A DNA stretch of 64,000 nt from Pseudonocardia thermophila (GTDB lineage Bacteria; Actinomycetota; Actinomycetes; Mycobacteriales; Pseudonocardiaceae). The position numbers and the translations under genes are program-made. Shown here in pieces: positions 15,931 to 24,608 of this stretch. The stretch covers positions 62,001 through 126,000 of the forward strand of contig NZ_FRAP01000022.1 in NCBI RefSeq assembly GCF_900142365.1, written 5' to 3'. The stretch's first letter is position 1. Each line of letters opens with the position of its first letter. The notes under the pieces are model-generated. The model saw only the letters and a list, made by a program, of their open reading frames with translations. It made no database searches and was not told where the DNA came from.

Positions 15931-17276
15931 GGGGTGACCACCACCGTGATCCGGGCGGACGGGACGGCACCGGCGAGCGCGGCGAGCAGCCCGGTCCGCA
16001 GCTCGGGCGTGTCCGCGGGTGGATCGACGACGACGAGCACGTGCTGCCAGTCGCCCGCCACGTTGTAGGCGTAGCGCGGGCCGGGACCGTCGGCCGGGTC
16101 GTCGTGCGCGGGGAACGTGATGCCGCTGCGCAGCGCGTACCCCGGCTCGTCGACGACCACCGCGGGGGAGCGGGTGGTGGTGGAGAACGCGACGGCGGCG
16201 CCGTCGTCGGCGAGGGTCTGGGCGAGCCGCAGCGGCACCGCCATCAGTTCCTCGGTGCCCAGCACCAGCGTCCGGTCCTGCGGCCCGAGCCCCGCGATCG
16301 CAGCCACGCGGCGCGCGATCCGGGGGAGCACCGCATCGAGCAGCGCGTGATCGGCGTCCCGGAACCCGTGCCGACCACCCACCGGCAGCCCGGCCGGCCA
16401 CCCGAGGTCGGTGAGCAGCACGCGCTCCGCGGGCCGGCCGGAGCCGCCGCCCTGCGGCCCGGTCGGCGGCACGGCGCCCGCGCGGATCCCGTCGGCGCGC
16501 TCAGCGAGATCGGCGGGGAGTTCGACGTGGGCGCGGGCGAGGCAGACCACGTCGAGGTCGGCGCCGAGCGCCGCGACCCCGTCGGCGAGTGCGGTGTCCG
16601 CGCCGCGCACATCGACCAGCGACGCCACGACGTACCGCTGCCGCGGGGCGATCGCGTGCAGCGCGGCGATCGTGTTCAGCGCGGTGCGGCCGGTGGACAG
16701 CTCGTCGTCGACGAGCACCAGGGGCCGGTCCCCGCGCAGCAGCGCCGTGCCGGCGGGCAGCAGCATGTGCTCGGTGGCGTGCGAGTGCTCCTCGGTGAAG
16801 CCGCCGACCGGCGCGAACCCGGGCACCGGGCGGCGGGTGGAGTGCAGGTAATCGGCGACCAGTGCCTCCGCGACGGTGTGCCCGAGCGCGGTGGCGGTCT
16901 CGGCGAAGCCCAGCACGAGCGCGTCGGTCGGGCTCACGGCGTCGAGCGCGCAGCGGGCCAGCACGGCCGCCGCGGCGGCGGCATCGTCGGCACCGCCGTC
17001 GAGCGCCGCGGCGAGCAGCGGCCACGGCAGCTCCCGCGGCTCCCGCCCGGCCAGCACGTCGGCCACCCGCGCGCCGAGCAGCTGCCCGGCCGCGCGCACG
17101 ATCCGCGGATCGGTGGGCACGTGCTTGCCGAGCACCCGGGAGACCAGCAGCTGGGCCCGCTTCGGGTTGTAGCGCACCGCGAGGCCGAGCAGCGTGCTCG
17201 GGTCGGGGCCGCCGGGGTGGGCCGGATGCAGGCGGACGGCGAGCCGCTCGAGCACGGGCTCGGCGGTGGCGGTCAC
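15927..17276 (-). CDS. Phosphoribosyltransferase with TRSP domain
   Basis: A 449-residue protein. The PRPP-binding loop is PLVLVDDELSTGRTALNT at about residue 185, and EEHSHATEHMLLP lies just before it. The C-terminal third (AERVLLTDLGWPAGLPVGG through the end) is the TRSP domain, named for conserved Thr-Arg-Ser-Pro; TTRSPAVVVDE is visible here. It begins with GTG overlapping the CitE-like stop (GTGA) and ends overlapping the next start (ATGA), so the three genes are translationally coupled. Confidence 0.87.
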   Translation of the reverse strand: MTATAEPVLERLAVRLHPAHPGGPDPSTLLGLAVRYNPKRAQLLVSRVLGKHVPTDPRIVRAAGQLLGARVADVLAGREPRELPWPLLAAALDGGADDAAAAAAVLARCALDAVSPTDALVLGFAETATALGHTVAEALVADYLHSTRRPVPGFAPVGGFTEEHSHATEHMLLPAGTALLRGDRPLVLVDDELSTGRTALNTIAALHAIAPRQRYVVASLVDVRGADTALADGVAALGADLDVVCLARAHVELPADLAERADGIRAGAVPPTGPQGGGSGRPAERVLLTDLGWPAGLPVGGRHGFRDADHALLDAVLPRIARRVAAIAGLGPQDRTLVLGTEELMAVPLRLAQTLADDGAAVAFSTTTRSPAVVVDEPGYALRSGITFPAHDDPADGPGPRYAYNVAGDWQHVLVVVDPPADTPELRTGLLAALAGAVPSARITVVVTP

Positions 17277-18433
17277 CGGCCCATCCCGGCGGCCAGCAGA
17301 TCGACGAAGGACACGCCCTCACGGGCGACCCCGAACGCGCGGGCGCGGTCCGCGGTGGCGCGGGCCCACGCGGTGTGCGGGCGGATCTCGTTCATCTTGT
17401 TGCGCTTCTCCGACGACATGACCCCGCTCGCTCGGCCGGCGCCGAGCACGTCCATGGCGTCCCGGTACTCCTCCCACGGCACGACGGACAGCGCGTTGAC
17501 GACCGCGACGTGGCTGGGGTGGATGGTGGTCTTGCCGGTCAGGCCGTTGGCCCGGTCGAGCTGGACCTCCCTGATGAGTCCGTCCAGGGCGCGGGAGAGC
17601 AGGTGCCCGCGCAGCTCGGGGACGTCGTGCTCGTGGAACGGGGTGGCCCGCAGCTGCGGCTTGAACAGGCGCTCGACGTCGGTGAAGTACTCCCACACCG
17701 GGCCGCTCACGGCGAACCCGCTGCCGTCGACCCGGCCGAAGACGTTCACGACGTCGGCGATCAGGTCGGCGACCACCTTGATGTCGTATATCGACACGTC
17801 GGGGGAGCGGCGCAGCCCGAAGTACGAGCACAGGTCGGTGGCCCCGATCCGGACCGCGAGGACCCGTTCCCGGTCGCGGTGCAGCACCGCGCGCATCCGG
17901 GTCAGCTCGTCGACGCGGGTCTCGGCGTAGAGCGCCGCCCCCGACTCGACCACCGGCATCACGTAGAACATGCGGCCGACCACGCGGTCGGCGCGGTCGA
18001 CGGCGTGCAGGTACTCGACACCGCCGGTGGCGGTGAACTTCGGCAGCACGAACCCGTCGACCACACCCGCCGCCGATCCGAGCCGGCGGACGAGCGACGG
18101 GATCTGCTGCGGATCGCGCACGCGGACGAACAGCAGCGGCAGCGGGGTGCCCAGGTCGGCGAACTCGGTGAGGGTCGCGACCAGGTTGTCCTCGGCGGCC
18201 GCCACCTGTTCGTCGGCGATGGCGTCCTCGAGGCAGACCACCACCGACGTGACGCCGGCGGCGGCCTGCTTGGTGATGTCGGCCGGCAGCGTGGGCCGGT
18301 CCGCCGGCATGTACAGGGTCGCGCCGAGCGCCACCGCGAGGAAGTCCGCACCGCTGTCGCGGTGGAACTCCTCGGGCGGCAGCTCGAACAGCGACTCCTC
18401 GGCCGACGGGCCGAGATGGCCGAAATGGCGCAC
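17273..18433 (-). CDS. CitE-like HpcH/HpaI aldolase-citrate lyase family protein
   Basis: A 386-residue TIM-barrel C-C bond lyase of the group found in Ter operons. Visible are VVVCLEDAIAD, the metal-binding glutamate region FYVMPVVESGAALYA, the arginine in AVRIGATDLCSYFGLRR, and GLTGKTTIHPSHV. The GTG start was chosen because AGGAGGGG lies 6 nt upstream; in-frame starts further upstream lack such a site. It probably forms or cleaves a carbon-carbon bond in the metabolite made by the module. Confidence 0.87.
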   Translation of the reverse strand: MRHFGHLGPSAEESLFELPPEEFHRDSGADFLAVALGATLYMPADRPTLPADITKQAAAGVTSVVVCLEDAIADEQVAAAEDNLVATLTEFADLGTPLPLLFVRVRDPQQIPSLVRRLGSAAGVVDGFVLPKFTATGGVEYLHAVDRADRVVGRMFYVMPVVESGAALYAETRVDELTRMRAVLHRDRERVLAVRIGATDLCSYFGLRRSPDVSIYDIKVVADLIADVVNVFGRVDGSGFAVSGPVWEYFTDVERLFKPQLRATPFHEHDVPELRGHLLSRALDGLIREVQLDRANGLTGKTTIHPSHVAVVNALSVVPWEEYRDAMDVLGAGRASGVMSSEKRNKMNEIRPHTAWARATADRARAFGVAREGVSFVDLLAAGMGR

Positions 18434-18546
18434 GGAAACCCCTCCTGGTGCGGCGTCACCCCGATGTGACACGAGCCTGTGCGGATGGACGAACTGATGT
18501 CACTCAGCGTGGCGACGCCCCGGAGCCCGGGGAATGGGGTTACTAC

Positions 18547-19230
18547 CTACTTGCGCCCTGGGGTCCACCTCATTCCCCAGCCGTACGCCCGGTCCAGATC
18601 GGCCTGCCCGCCGCGGATGTAGCGGACCTCCCGCTGCACGACGAGCTCGCCGCCGCGGTTCTCCAGCATCGCGATGGCGCAGGTCGGCGCGCTGGGGTCG
18701 GACTCGTCGAGGCGCACCTCGATCTGCGGCCCGGCGGCGGGGTAGAGGGTGACCACCCCGTCGGCGCTGGCCCAGTTCGGCACGCCCTCGTAGATGTAGG
18801 CGAACACGAGGATCCGGCGGATCTCGTTCACCCGGGACAGGTCGATGAACATGTTCTCGCCGTCGGCCGACGCCCCGGAGCGGTCGTCCCCGTCGAGCCG
18901 GATGATCGGCGCACCGTGGTACGGGGCCTGGAACGCGTTGCCCAGCGCCTGCACCACACCCTTGCTGCCGTCGGCGAACTCCCACAGGCAGGCCAGGTCG
19001 AGGTCGATCGCCCCGCTGCCCCCGGTCAGCCTGCTGAACAGGCCCTTCTTCTGCGGCTGGCCGGAGCTCCACTGCAGGTTGACGCGCATCTGCCCGCCCG
19101 TCGCGCCCTGCTTGGTGAGCGAGACGCTGGGGGCCGACTTCGTCAGCGTGACCTTGGACAGCGACACCCCGCCGCCCTGCGGCGCGGCGCCCTGCCCCTG
19201 TGCTGGACGCTTCGTGTAGTCGATGGCCAC
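18547..19230 (-). CDS. TerD-family protein with basic N-terminal extension
   Basis: A 227-residue TerD-domain protein that diverges from classic TerD. It lacks the GEGEGDDE calcium segment and carries IIRLDGDDRSGASADGE instead. A Gln/Gly-rich N-terminus of about 20 residues precedes paired VSLSKVTLTK and SVSLTKQG strands. This resembles the TerA/TerZ-type partners in Ter operons. It follows the next TerD gene by 11 nt and precedes the CitE-like gene by about 110 nt. Confidence 0.82.
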   Translation of the reverse strand: MAIDYTKRPAQGQGAAPQGGGVSLSKVTLTKSAPSVSLTKQGATGGQMRVNLQWSSGQPQKKGLFSRLTGGSGAIDLDLACLWEFADGSKGVVQALGNAFQAPYHGAPIIRLDGDDRSGASADGENMFIDLSRVNEIRRILVFAYIYEGVPNWASADGVVTLYPAAGPQIEVRLDESDPSAPTCAIAMLENRGGELVVQREVRYIRGGQADLDRAYGWGMRWTPGRK

Positions 19231-19241
19231 GACGGAGGACC

Positions 19242-19817
19242 TCAGACGTTGACGCCGTAGTCGCGGGCGATACCCGCCAGGCCGGACGCGTAACCCTGGC
19301 CGACGGCGCGGAACTTCCACTCCGAGCCGTTCCGGTAGAGCTCGCCGAACACCATGGCGGTCTCGGTCGAGGCGTCCTCGGTGAGGTCGTAGCGGGTGAT
19401 CTCCTTCTGGTCGGCGGCGTTGACGACGCGGATGAAGGCGTTGCGGACCTGACCGAAGTTCTGCTGGCGGGCATCGGCGTCGTAGATGCTGACCGGGAAG
19501 ACGACCTTCGCCACCTCCGGGCCGAGCCCGGCGAGGTTGACCTTGATCTGCTCGTCGTCGCCCTCGCCCTCACCGGTGAGGTTGTCGCCGGTGTGCTCGA
19601 CCATGCCGTCCGGGCTGGTCAGGTTGTTGAAGAAGACGAAGTGCTTGTCCGAGATGACCTTGCCGTTCTCGCCCACCAGGATCGCCGACGCGTCGAGGTC
19701 GAAGTCGGTGCCGGTCGTGGTGCGCACGTCCCAGCCCAGACCGACCACGACGTTGGTGAGGCCCGGGGCCTCCTTGGTCAGGCTGACGTTTCCACCCTTG
19801 GTGAGGCTGACGCCCAT
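19242..19817 (-). CDS. terD: TerD-family calcium-binding stress protein
   Basis: A 191-residue canonical TerD (similar to TerD/TerE). The calcium site HTGDNLTGEGEGDDE and FDLDASAILV are intact. GGAG lies 5 nt before the ATG. It is the first gene of the minus-strand operon TerD, TerD-like, CitE-like, PRTase-TRSP, PRTase-PELOTA, HAD. The upstream region contains a GGGGGA-TCCCCC hairpin (19839-19855) that may be an operator or 5' leader structure. Confidence 0.93.
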   Translation of the reverse strand: MGVSLTKGGNVSLTKEAPGLTNVVVGLGWDVRTTTGTDFDLDASAILVGENGKVISDKHFVFFNNLTSPDGMVEHTGDNLTGEGEGDDEQIKVNLAGLGPEVAKVVFPVSIYDADARQQNFGQVRNAFIRVVNAADQKEITRYDLTEDASTETAMVFGELYRNGSEWKFRAVGQGYASGLAGIARDYGVNV

Positions 19818-19838
19818 CACTGCTCCGAATCTCTTCGC

Positions 19839-19855
19839 GGGGGACGCGTTCCCCC
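19839..19855 (-). promoter_or_regulatory. Hairpin in the leader of the Ter operon
   Basis: GGGGGA (19839-19844) pairs with TCCCCC (19850-19855) around a 5-nt loop, 22 nt upstream of the first TerD start. The rest of the 210-nt gap to polA is G-rich and holds no gene; polA has its own -10 at its 3' end. Confidence 0.4.
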
Positions 19856-20028
19856 CTGGTCCCTGCGTTGGCCGCGGCAGCATATCGGGACATACCGGGC
19901 CATCGGTCCACCTCGGCAACGGATGGGGGGGCCGGCCGGTTCCCGGCCGCCGCGGCGGATCGGTAGGCGGCCCGGGCCGCCGACGGCGGCGGCGGAACCG
20001 TCGGTGCCCGGCCCTAGACTCGCCGACG

Positions 20029-22806
20029 ATGAGCCCCGCCACAGCCACCTCCGCCACGTCCTCCGCCGCACCGCCGTCGACGGGACGGCGGTTGCTGCTG
20101 CTCGACGGCCACTCCCTGGCCTACCGCGCGTTCTACGCGCTGCCCGCGGAGAACTTCCGCACCGGCACCGGGCAGACCACGAACGCGGTGTACGGCTTCA
20201 CGTCGATGCTGATCAACCTGCTCCGCGACGAGCAGCCCACGCACCTGGCGGTGTGCTTCGACGTGTCGCGCAAGACGTTCCGCGCGGAGCGCTACGCGGA
20301 GTACAAGGCCAACCGCACCACCACGCCCGACGACTTCCGCGGCCAGGTCGACCTCATCAAGGAGGTGCTGGGCGCGCTGCGGATCCCGTGGTTCGGCGTG
20401 GAGGGCTACGAGGCCGACGACCTCATCGCCACGCTCGCCACGAAGGCGGAGGCCAGGGGCTTCGAGGTCCGCATCACCACCGGCGACCGGGACGCGTTCC
20501 AGCTCGTCACCGACAACATCACGGTGCTCTACCCGACCCGCGGCGTGTCGGAGCTGGGCCGGATCGACCCGGCGGCGGTGATGGAGCGCTACGGGCTGAC
20601 CCCGGCGCAGTACCCGGACTTCGCCGCGCTGCGCGGCGACCCCAGCGACAACCTGCCGAGCATGCCCGGCGTGGGGGAGAAGACCGCGGCGAAGTGGATC
20701 CGCGAGTTCGGCTCGCTCGCCGAACTGGCCGACCGCGTGGACGAGGTGAAGGGCAAGGCGGGTGACACGCTGCGCGCCCACCTGGCGAACGTGCTGCTCA
20801 ACCGGCAGCTCACCGAGCTGGTGCGCGACGTCCCCCTCGACGTCGAGCCGGAGGACCTCGAGGTCCGGCCGTGGGACCGCGACGCGGTGCACCGGCTGTT
20901 CGACGAGCTGGAGTTCCGCGTCCTGCGCGAGCGGCTGTTCGCCACGCTGCAGAGCGCCGAGCCGGAGGCGGAGGGCGGCATCCAGGTGCAGGGCGGCACC
21001 CTGGCGGCCGGCACCGTGCGGGCCTGGCTCGACGCGCACGCGCGTGACGGCCGCCGCGTCGGCCTCTCCTTCTCCGGCGTCACCGGTGGTGCCGTCGACG
21101 CCGATCTGTCGGGCATCGCGCTGGCCACCGGCGAACCCACCGTGGAGGCGCGGGCGGCCGGGGCGAAGGCCGGGGTCCCGCAGGCGGCGTACATCGACGT
21201 CACCACGCTGACCCCGGACGACGAGCAGGCGCTCGCGGAGTGGCTCGCCGACCCGGGGGTGCCGAAGGCGGCGCACGACGCGAAGGCGGCGCTGCACGCG
21301 CTGCGCGGCCGCGGCTGGACCCTGCGCGGGCTCACCAGCGACACCGCGCTCGCGGCGTACCTGTCGCGGCCCGGCCAGCGCACGTTCGACCTGGCCGACC
21401 TGACCCTGCGACACCTGCGGCGGGAGCTGGTCGTGGACGGCGAGCCGCAGGACGGGCAGCTGTCGCTGCTCGGCGGCGAGGAGGAGGCGGACAAGGCCGT
21501 CGCCGACGGACAGATGGTGGCCGCGTCCGCCGTGGCCGAGCTGGCGGACGCGCTCGACGCCGAGCTGGCCGCGAAGGGCGGCACCGAGCTGCTGGCGGAG
21601 CTCGAGCTGCCGCTGCAGTACGTCCTGGCCGACCTGGAGGCGGCCGGCATCGCCGTCGACGTGCCCGCGCTTCAGGAGCTGGAGGCCGAGTTCGCCGCCC
21701 AGGTCCGCGAGGCGGCGCAGGCGGCGTACGCGGTGATCGGCAAGGAGATCAACCTCGGCTCGCCGAAGCAGCTGCAGGTGGTGCTGTTCGACGAGCTCGG
21801 CATGCCGAAGACCAAGCGCACCAAGACCGGCTACACCACCGACGCCGATGCGCTGCAGACGCTGTACGAGCAGACCGAGCACCCGTTCCTGCAGCACCTG
21901 CTGGCTCACCGGGACGCCACCCGGCTGAAGGTCACCATCGAGGGGCTGCTCAAGTCGGTCGCGCCGGACGGGCGGATCCACACCACCTACAGCCAGACGA
22001 TCGCGGCCACCGGGCGGTTGTCGTCCACCGAGCCGAACCTGCAGAACGTCCCGATCCGCACCGCGGCGGGCCGACGGATCCGCGACAAGTTCGTCGTCGG
22101 CGAGGGCTACGCGGAGCTGATGACCGCGGACTACAGCCAGATCGAGATGCGGATCATGGCGCACCTGTCCGACGACGAGGCGCTGATCGAGGCGTTCCGG
22201 TCGCACCAGGACTTCCACGCCGACACCGCGGCGAGGGTGTTCGGGGTGCCGACCGACCAGGTCACCCCCGCGCAGCGGGCGAAGATCAAGGCGATGAACT
22301 ACGGCCTGGCCTACGGGCTGTCGGCGTTCGGGCTGTCCAACCAGCTGCGGATCTCCACCGATGAGGCCAAGGCCCTGATGGAGGACTACTTCAAGGTCTT
22401 CGGCGGGGTCCGCGACTACCTGCGCAGCGTCGTCGACGTCGCGCGCAAGGAGGGCTACACCGCCACGATCCGCGGCCGGCGTCGCTACCTGCCCGATCTC
22501 ACCAGCGACAACCGGCAGCGCCGGGAGATGGCCGAGCGGATGGCGCTCAACGCGCCCATCCAGGGCAGCGCCGCCGACATCATCAAGGTGGCGATGCTCA
22601 ACGTGCACCGCGCGCTGGCGGCGGAGGGGTTGCGCAGCAGGATGCTGCTGCAGGTGCACGACGAGCTGGTGCTGGAGGTCGCGGAGGGCGAGCACGAGGC
22701 CGTCGAGCAGCTGGTGCGGCGGGAGATGGCCGCGGCGGCGGATCTGAAGGTGCCGCTCGAGGTGTCGGTGGGCTTCGGCCGCAGCTGGGACGACGCCGCC
22801 CACTGA
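20029..22806 (+). CDS. polA: DNA polymerase I
   Basis: A 925-residue PolA used in Okazaki fragment maturation and repair. The N-terminal 5' nuclease domain (to about 310) has LLLDGHSLAYRAFYAL, TGDRDAFQLV and the helix-hairpin-helix GVGEKTAAKW. The middle exonuclease-like domain lacks the DxE motif for proofreading, as is usual in actinobacteria. The polymerase domain has DYSQIEMRIMAHLS (motif A) and QVHDELVLEV (motif C). The ATG is 8 nt after TAGACT, suggesting a leaderless transcript. Confidence 0.97.
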   Translation: MSPATATSATSSAAPPSTGRRLLLLDGHSLAYRAFYALPAENFRTGTGQTTNAVYGFTSMLINLLRDEQPTHLAVCFDVSRKTFRAERYAEYKANRTTTPDDFRGQVDLIKEVLGALRIPWFGVEGYEADDLIATLATKAEARGFEVRITTGDRDAFQLVTDNITVLYPTRGVSELGRIDPAAVMERYGLTPAQYPDFAALRGDPSDNLPSMPGVGEKTAAKWIREFGSLAELADRVDEVKGKAGDTLRAHLANVLLNRQLTELVRDVPLDVEPEDLEVRPWDRDAVHRLFDELEFRVLRERLFATLQSAEPEAEGGIQVQGGTLAAGTVRAWLDAHARDGRRVGLSFSGVTGGAVDADLSGIALATGEPTVEARAAGAKAGVPQAAYIDVTTLTPDDEQALAEWLADPGVPKAAHDAKAALHALRGRGWTLRGLTSDTALAAYLSRPGQRTFDLADLTLRHLRRELVVDGEPQDGQLSLLGGEEEADKAVADGQMVAASAVAELADALDAELAAKGGTELLAELELPLQYVLADLEAAGIAVDVPALQELEAEFAAQVREAAQAAYAVIGKEINLGSPKQLQVVLFDELGMPKTKRTKTGYTTDADALQTLYEQTEHPFLQHLLAHRDATRLKVTIEGLLKSVAPDGRIHTTYSQTIAATGRLSSTEPNLQNVPIRTAAGRRIRDKFVVGEGYAELMTADYSQIEMRIMAHLSDDEALIEAFRSHQDFHADTAARVFGVPTDQVTPAQRAKIKAMNYGLAYGLSAFGLSNQLRISTDEAKALMEDYFKVFGGVRDYLRSVVDVARKEGYTATIRGRRRYLPDLTSDNRQRREMAERMALNAPIQGSAADIIKVAMLNVHRALAAEGLRSRMLLQVHDELVLEVAEGEHEAVEQLVRREMAAAADLKVPLEVSVGFGRSWDDAAH

Positions 22807-22831
22807 GAGCGGGGCCGTCACCGCGGTCGGC

Positions 22832-23281
22832 TCAGTCCGAGCTCCCGGACGATCCGCTGTCGCTCGATGAGCCGCTGTCGCCGCTCGGACCGCTGCTCGT
22901 GCTGCTGTCGCTCCAGGACGAGCTGCTCTCGCTCCACGAGCCGGGGTCGTACCGGTGCCCGTCGGCGCTCGCGGGCGGCCACTCGTCCGCGTCGAGGGTG
23001 TCCTCGTCCTGCAGGGACCGGTGACCGCGCCACGGGTCGTCGGGACCCTCGTACGTCGCGGCGTCGGGACCGTCCCACGTCCAGTCCTGGTCCCCGTGCG
23101 CGTAGCCGTACCGGCGGCCCTGGTGCAGAGTCCGCGTCAGGTAGGTCACGAGCACGACCACCAGCCCGCCGAACACCAGCGGCGCGCCGACGACGAGGGC
23201 CGGCCAGCCGATCACGAGCGCGACGAGACCGAACCCCGCCGCCATCACGAGCACGCCTGCCACGAGTGTCCCGATCCGCAT
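22832..23281 (-). CDS. Small two-helix membrane protein with serine-rich tail
   Basis: A protein of about 149 residues with no recognised family. Two adjacent transmembrane helices occupy roughly residues 4-45. A Tyr/Trp/Asp-rich hydrophilic region follows, then a tail of about 35 residues composed almost only of Ser, Gly and Asp. The ATG lies 8 nt after TAACGT on the minus strand (leaderless); an in-frame GTG 24 nt upstream is possible but overlaps the -10 box. It converges with polA. Confidence 0.65.
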   Translation of the reverse strand: MRIGTLVAGVLVMAAGFGLVALVIGWPALVVGAPLVFGGLVVVLVTYLTRTLHQGRRYGYAHGDQDWTWDGPDAATYEGPDDPWRGHRSLQDEDTLDADEWPPASADGHRYDPGSWSESSSSWSDSSTSSGPSGDSGSSSDSGSSGSSD

Positions 23282-23361
23282 GGGCCGCGACGTTAGGGTG
23301 CCCACACCTTCGGGCGGTAGGTGCCACGCGGTGACACATCCCTACCCCCACCCGTGCTCGA

Positions 23362-23377
23362 CCGTTCGGCCGAACGG
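23362..23377. promoter_or_regulatory. 16-bp perfect palindrome
   Basis: CCGTTCGGCCGAACGG is perfectly self-complementary with no loop. It lies in the short gap between the MOSC gene end and the start of the small membrane protein gene. The lack of a loop argues for a dimeric regulator site rather than a terminator. Which regulator is unknown. Confidence 0.45.
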
Positions 23378-23391
23378 GTAGCTGGCATCGC

Positions 23392-23934
23392 TCAACCAGG
23401 TGGCTCAAGGAGCGTGAACACGCCGGGTCCGACGGTGAGCACACCGTCGTCGAGGGGGGTGCAGCGCACGCCCCCGCGTCCGCGCATCGCCCGCCACGCC
23501 CCGTCGGCGAGGACGACGTCCATCCACCGGCACGGGCTGGCTGGGCGATGTGCCTGGAACCGGACCGGGCCGGCACCGGTGTCGAGCGCGAACACCGCAC
23601 CGTGCTCGTGGCTGCACCGGCGGGCCAGCGCGTCGACGTCGACCGGGCCGCGCACCACGATGTTCCGCCGCGCCGCGAGCGGATCGAACGGCGCGACGCC
23701 CAGCTCGGCCGCCACCGCGTCGAGCGCGTCGGCGGAGATCACGGTGACCGCGGCGGTCCGGTGCGCCGCCGCGCCCGCGTAGCGATCGCCCTCGATGCCG
23801 TGCTGGGCGCGCACCCGCACCCGCGCGACGGCGCCGCTGGTCGGATCGGCCGCCGGGCCGTCATCGGGGCGCCCTGCGTACGCGTGGACCGGCGCGACGA
23901 GCAGTGCTACGACCTGCACGGGAACCGGATCCAC
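23392..23934 (-). CDS. MOSC-domain protein
   Basis: A 180-residue single-domain MOSC protein. Typical features are GIEGDRYAG, LAARRNIVVRG, the conserved cysteine in SPCRWMDVV, and GRGGVRCTPLDDGVLTVG. MOSC domains bind sulfur carried from pyridoxal-dependent desulfurases and act in molybdenum-cofactor sulfuration or N-hydroxylated compound reduction. The GTG lies 6 nt after TACGGT (leaderless). It is divergent from ruvC. Its substrate cannot be read from the sequence. Confidence 0.85.
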   Translation of the reverse strand: MDPVPVQVVALLVAPVHAYAGRPDDGPAADPTSGAVARVRVRAQHGIEGDRYAGAAAHRTAAVTVISADALDAVAAELGVAPFDPLAARRNIVVRGPVDVDALARRCSHEHGAVFALDTGAGPVRFQAHRPASPCRWMDVVLADGAWRAMRGRGGVRCTPLDDGVLTVGPGVFTLLEPPG

Positions 23935-23978
23935 AACGCGACCGTAGCCCGGCGCGGCGGTGTCTCGGCGCGCCCTCG

Positions 23979-24040
23979 TTGCATCGCGCGACGGCACCGG
24001 TAGCCTTCCGCTCGAACGACTGTTCGCTGGAAGGGGAACC
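23979..24040 (+). promoter_or_regulatory. LexA-type SOS box and promoter of ruvCAB
   Basis: TCGAAC-GACT-GTTCGC (24012-24027) matches the actinobacterial LexA box TCGAAC-N4-GTTCGA in 11 of 12 fixed positions. TTGCAT (23979-23984) and TAGCCT (24001-24006), spaced by 16 nt, form the promoter, so the box covers the likely transcription start. GGAAGGGG follows as the ribosome binding site. DNA-damage control of ruvC by LexA is established in mycobacteria. Confidence 0.8.
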
Positions 24041-24041
24041 T

Positions 24042-24608
24042 GTGCGGGTGCTGGGCGTCGACCCCGGGCTGACCCGGTGCGGGCTCGGGGTGGTCGACGG
24101 CAGCGGCGGCCGCACGGTGAAGGCGGTCGACGTGGGGGTCGTGCGGACCCCGGTCGACGCGCCGCTGGAGCAGCGGCTGCACGTCGTCGCCACCGAGGTC
24201 GCGGCGTGGATCGCTCGCCACCGGCCCGACGTGGTCGCGATCGAGCGGGTGTTCAGCCAGCACAACGTCCGCACGGCGATGGGCACCGCGCAGGCCAGCG
24301 GTGTGGTCGCGCTGATGGCGGCACAGGCCGGCATCCCGGTGGCCTTCCACACCCCCAGCGAGGTCAAGGCGGCCGTGACCGGGCAGGGGCGCGCCGACAA
24401 GGCTCAGGTCACCGCCATGGTGACCCGTCTGCTCCGACTCACCGACAAGCCCCGCCCGGCCGACGCCGCCGATGCGCTGGCCCTGGCCATCTGCCACTGC
24501 TGGCGTGCCCCGATGCTGGAGCGGATGGCGGCGGCGAAGGCTCGCTCCGACGAGCTGGCGAAGGCGCACAAGGCGCGGCTCGCGGCCGTGGCGAAGGGAC
24601 GGACATGA
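24042..24608 (+). CDS. ruvC: Holliday junction resolvase RuvC
   Basis: A 188-residue RNase H-fold nuclease that cuts Holliday junctions. Catalytic acids are in VLGVDPGLTRCG, VAIERVF and the C-terminal DAADALALAICH. The GTG was chosen over upstream starts because GGAAGGGG precedes it and the protein then begins exactly at the conserved VLGVDPG strand. The stop overlaps ruvA as ATGA. LexA control is indicated by the upstream box. Confidence 0.97.
   Translation: MRVLGVDPGLTRCGLGVVDGSGGRTVKAVDVGVVRTPVDAPLEQRLHVVATEVAAWIARHRPDVVAIERVFSQHNVRTAMGTAQASGVVALMAAQAGIPVAFHTPSEVKAAVTGQGRADKAQVTAMVTRLLRLTDKPRPADAADALALAICHCWRAPMLERMAAAKARSDELAKAHKARLAAVAKGRT

Noticed and set aside
19839..19855. Terminator for polA or the Ter operon
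   Set aside because: It lies between divergent starts, where no transcript ends.
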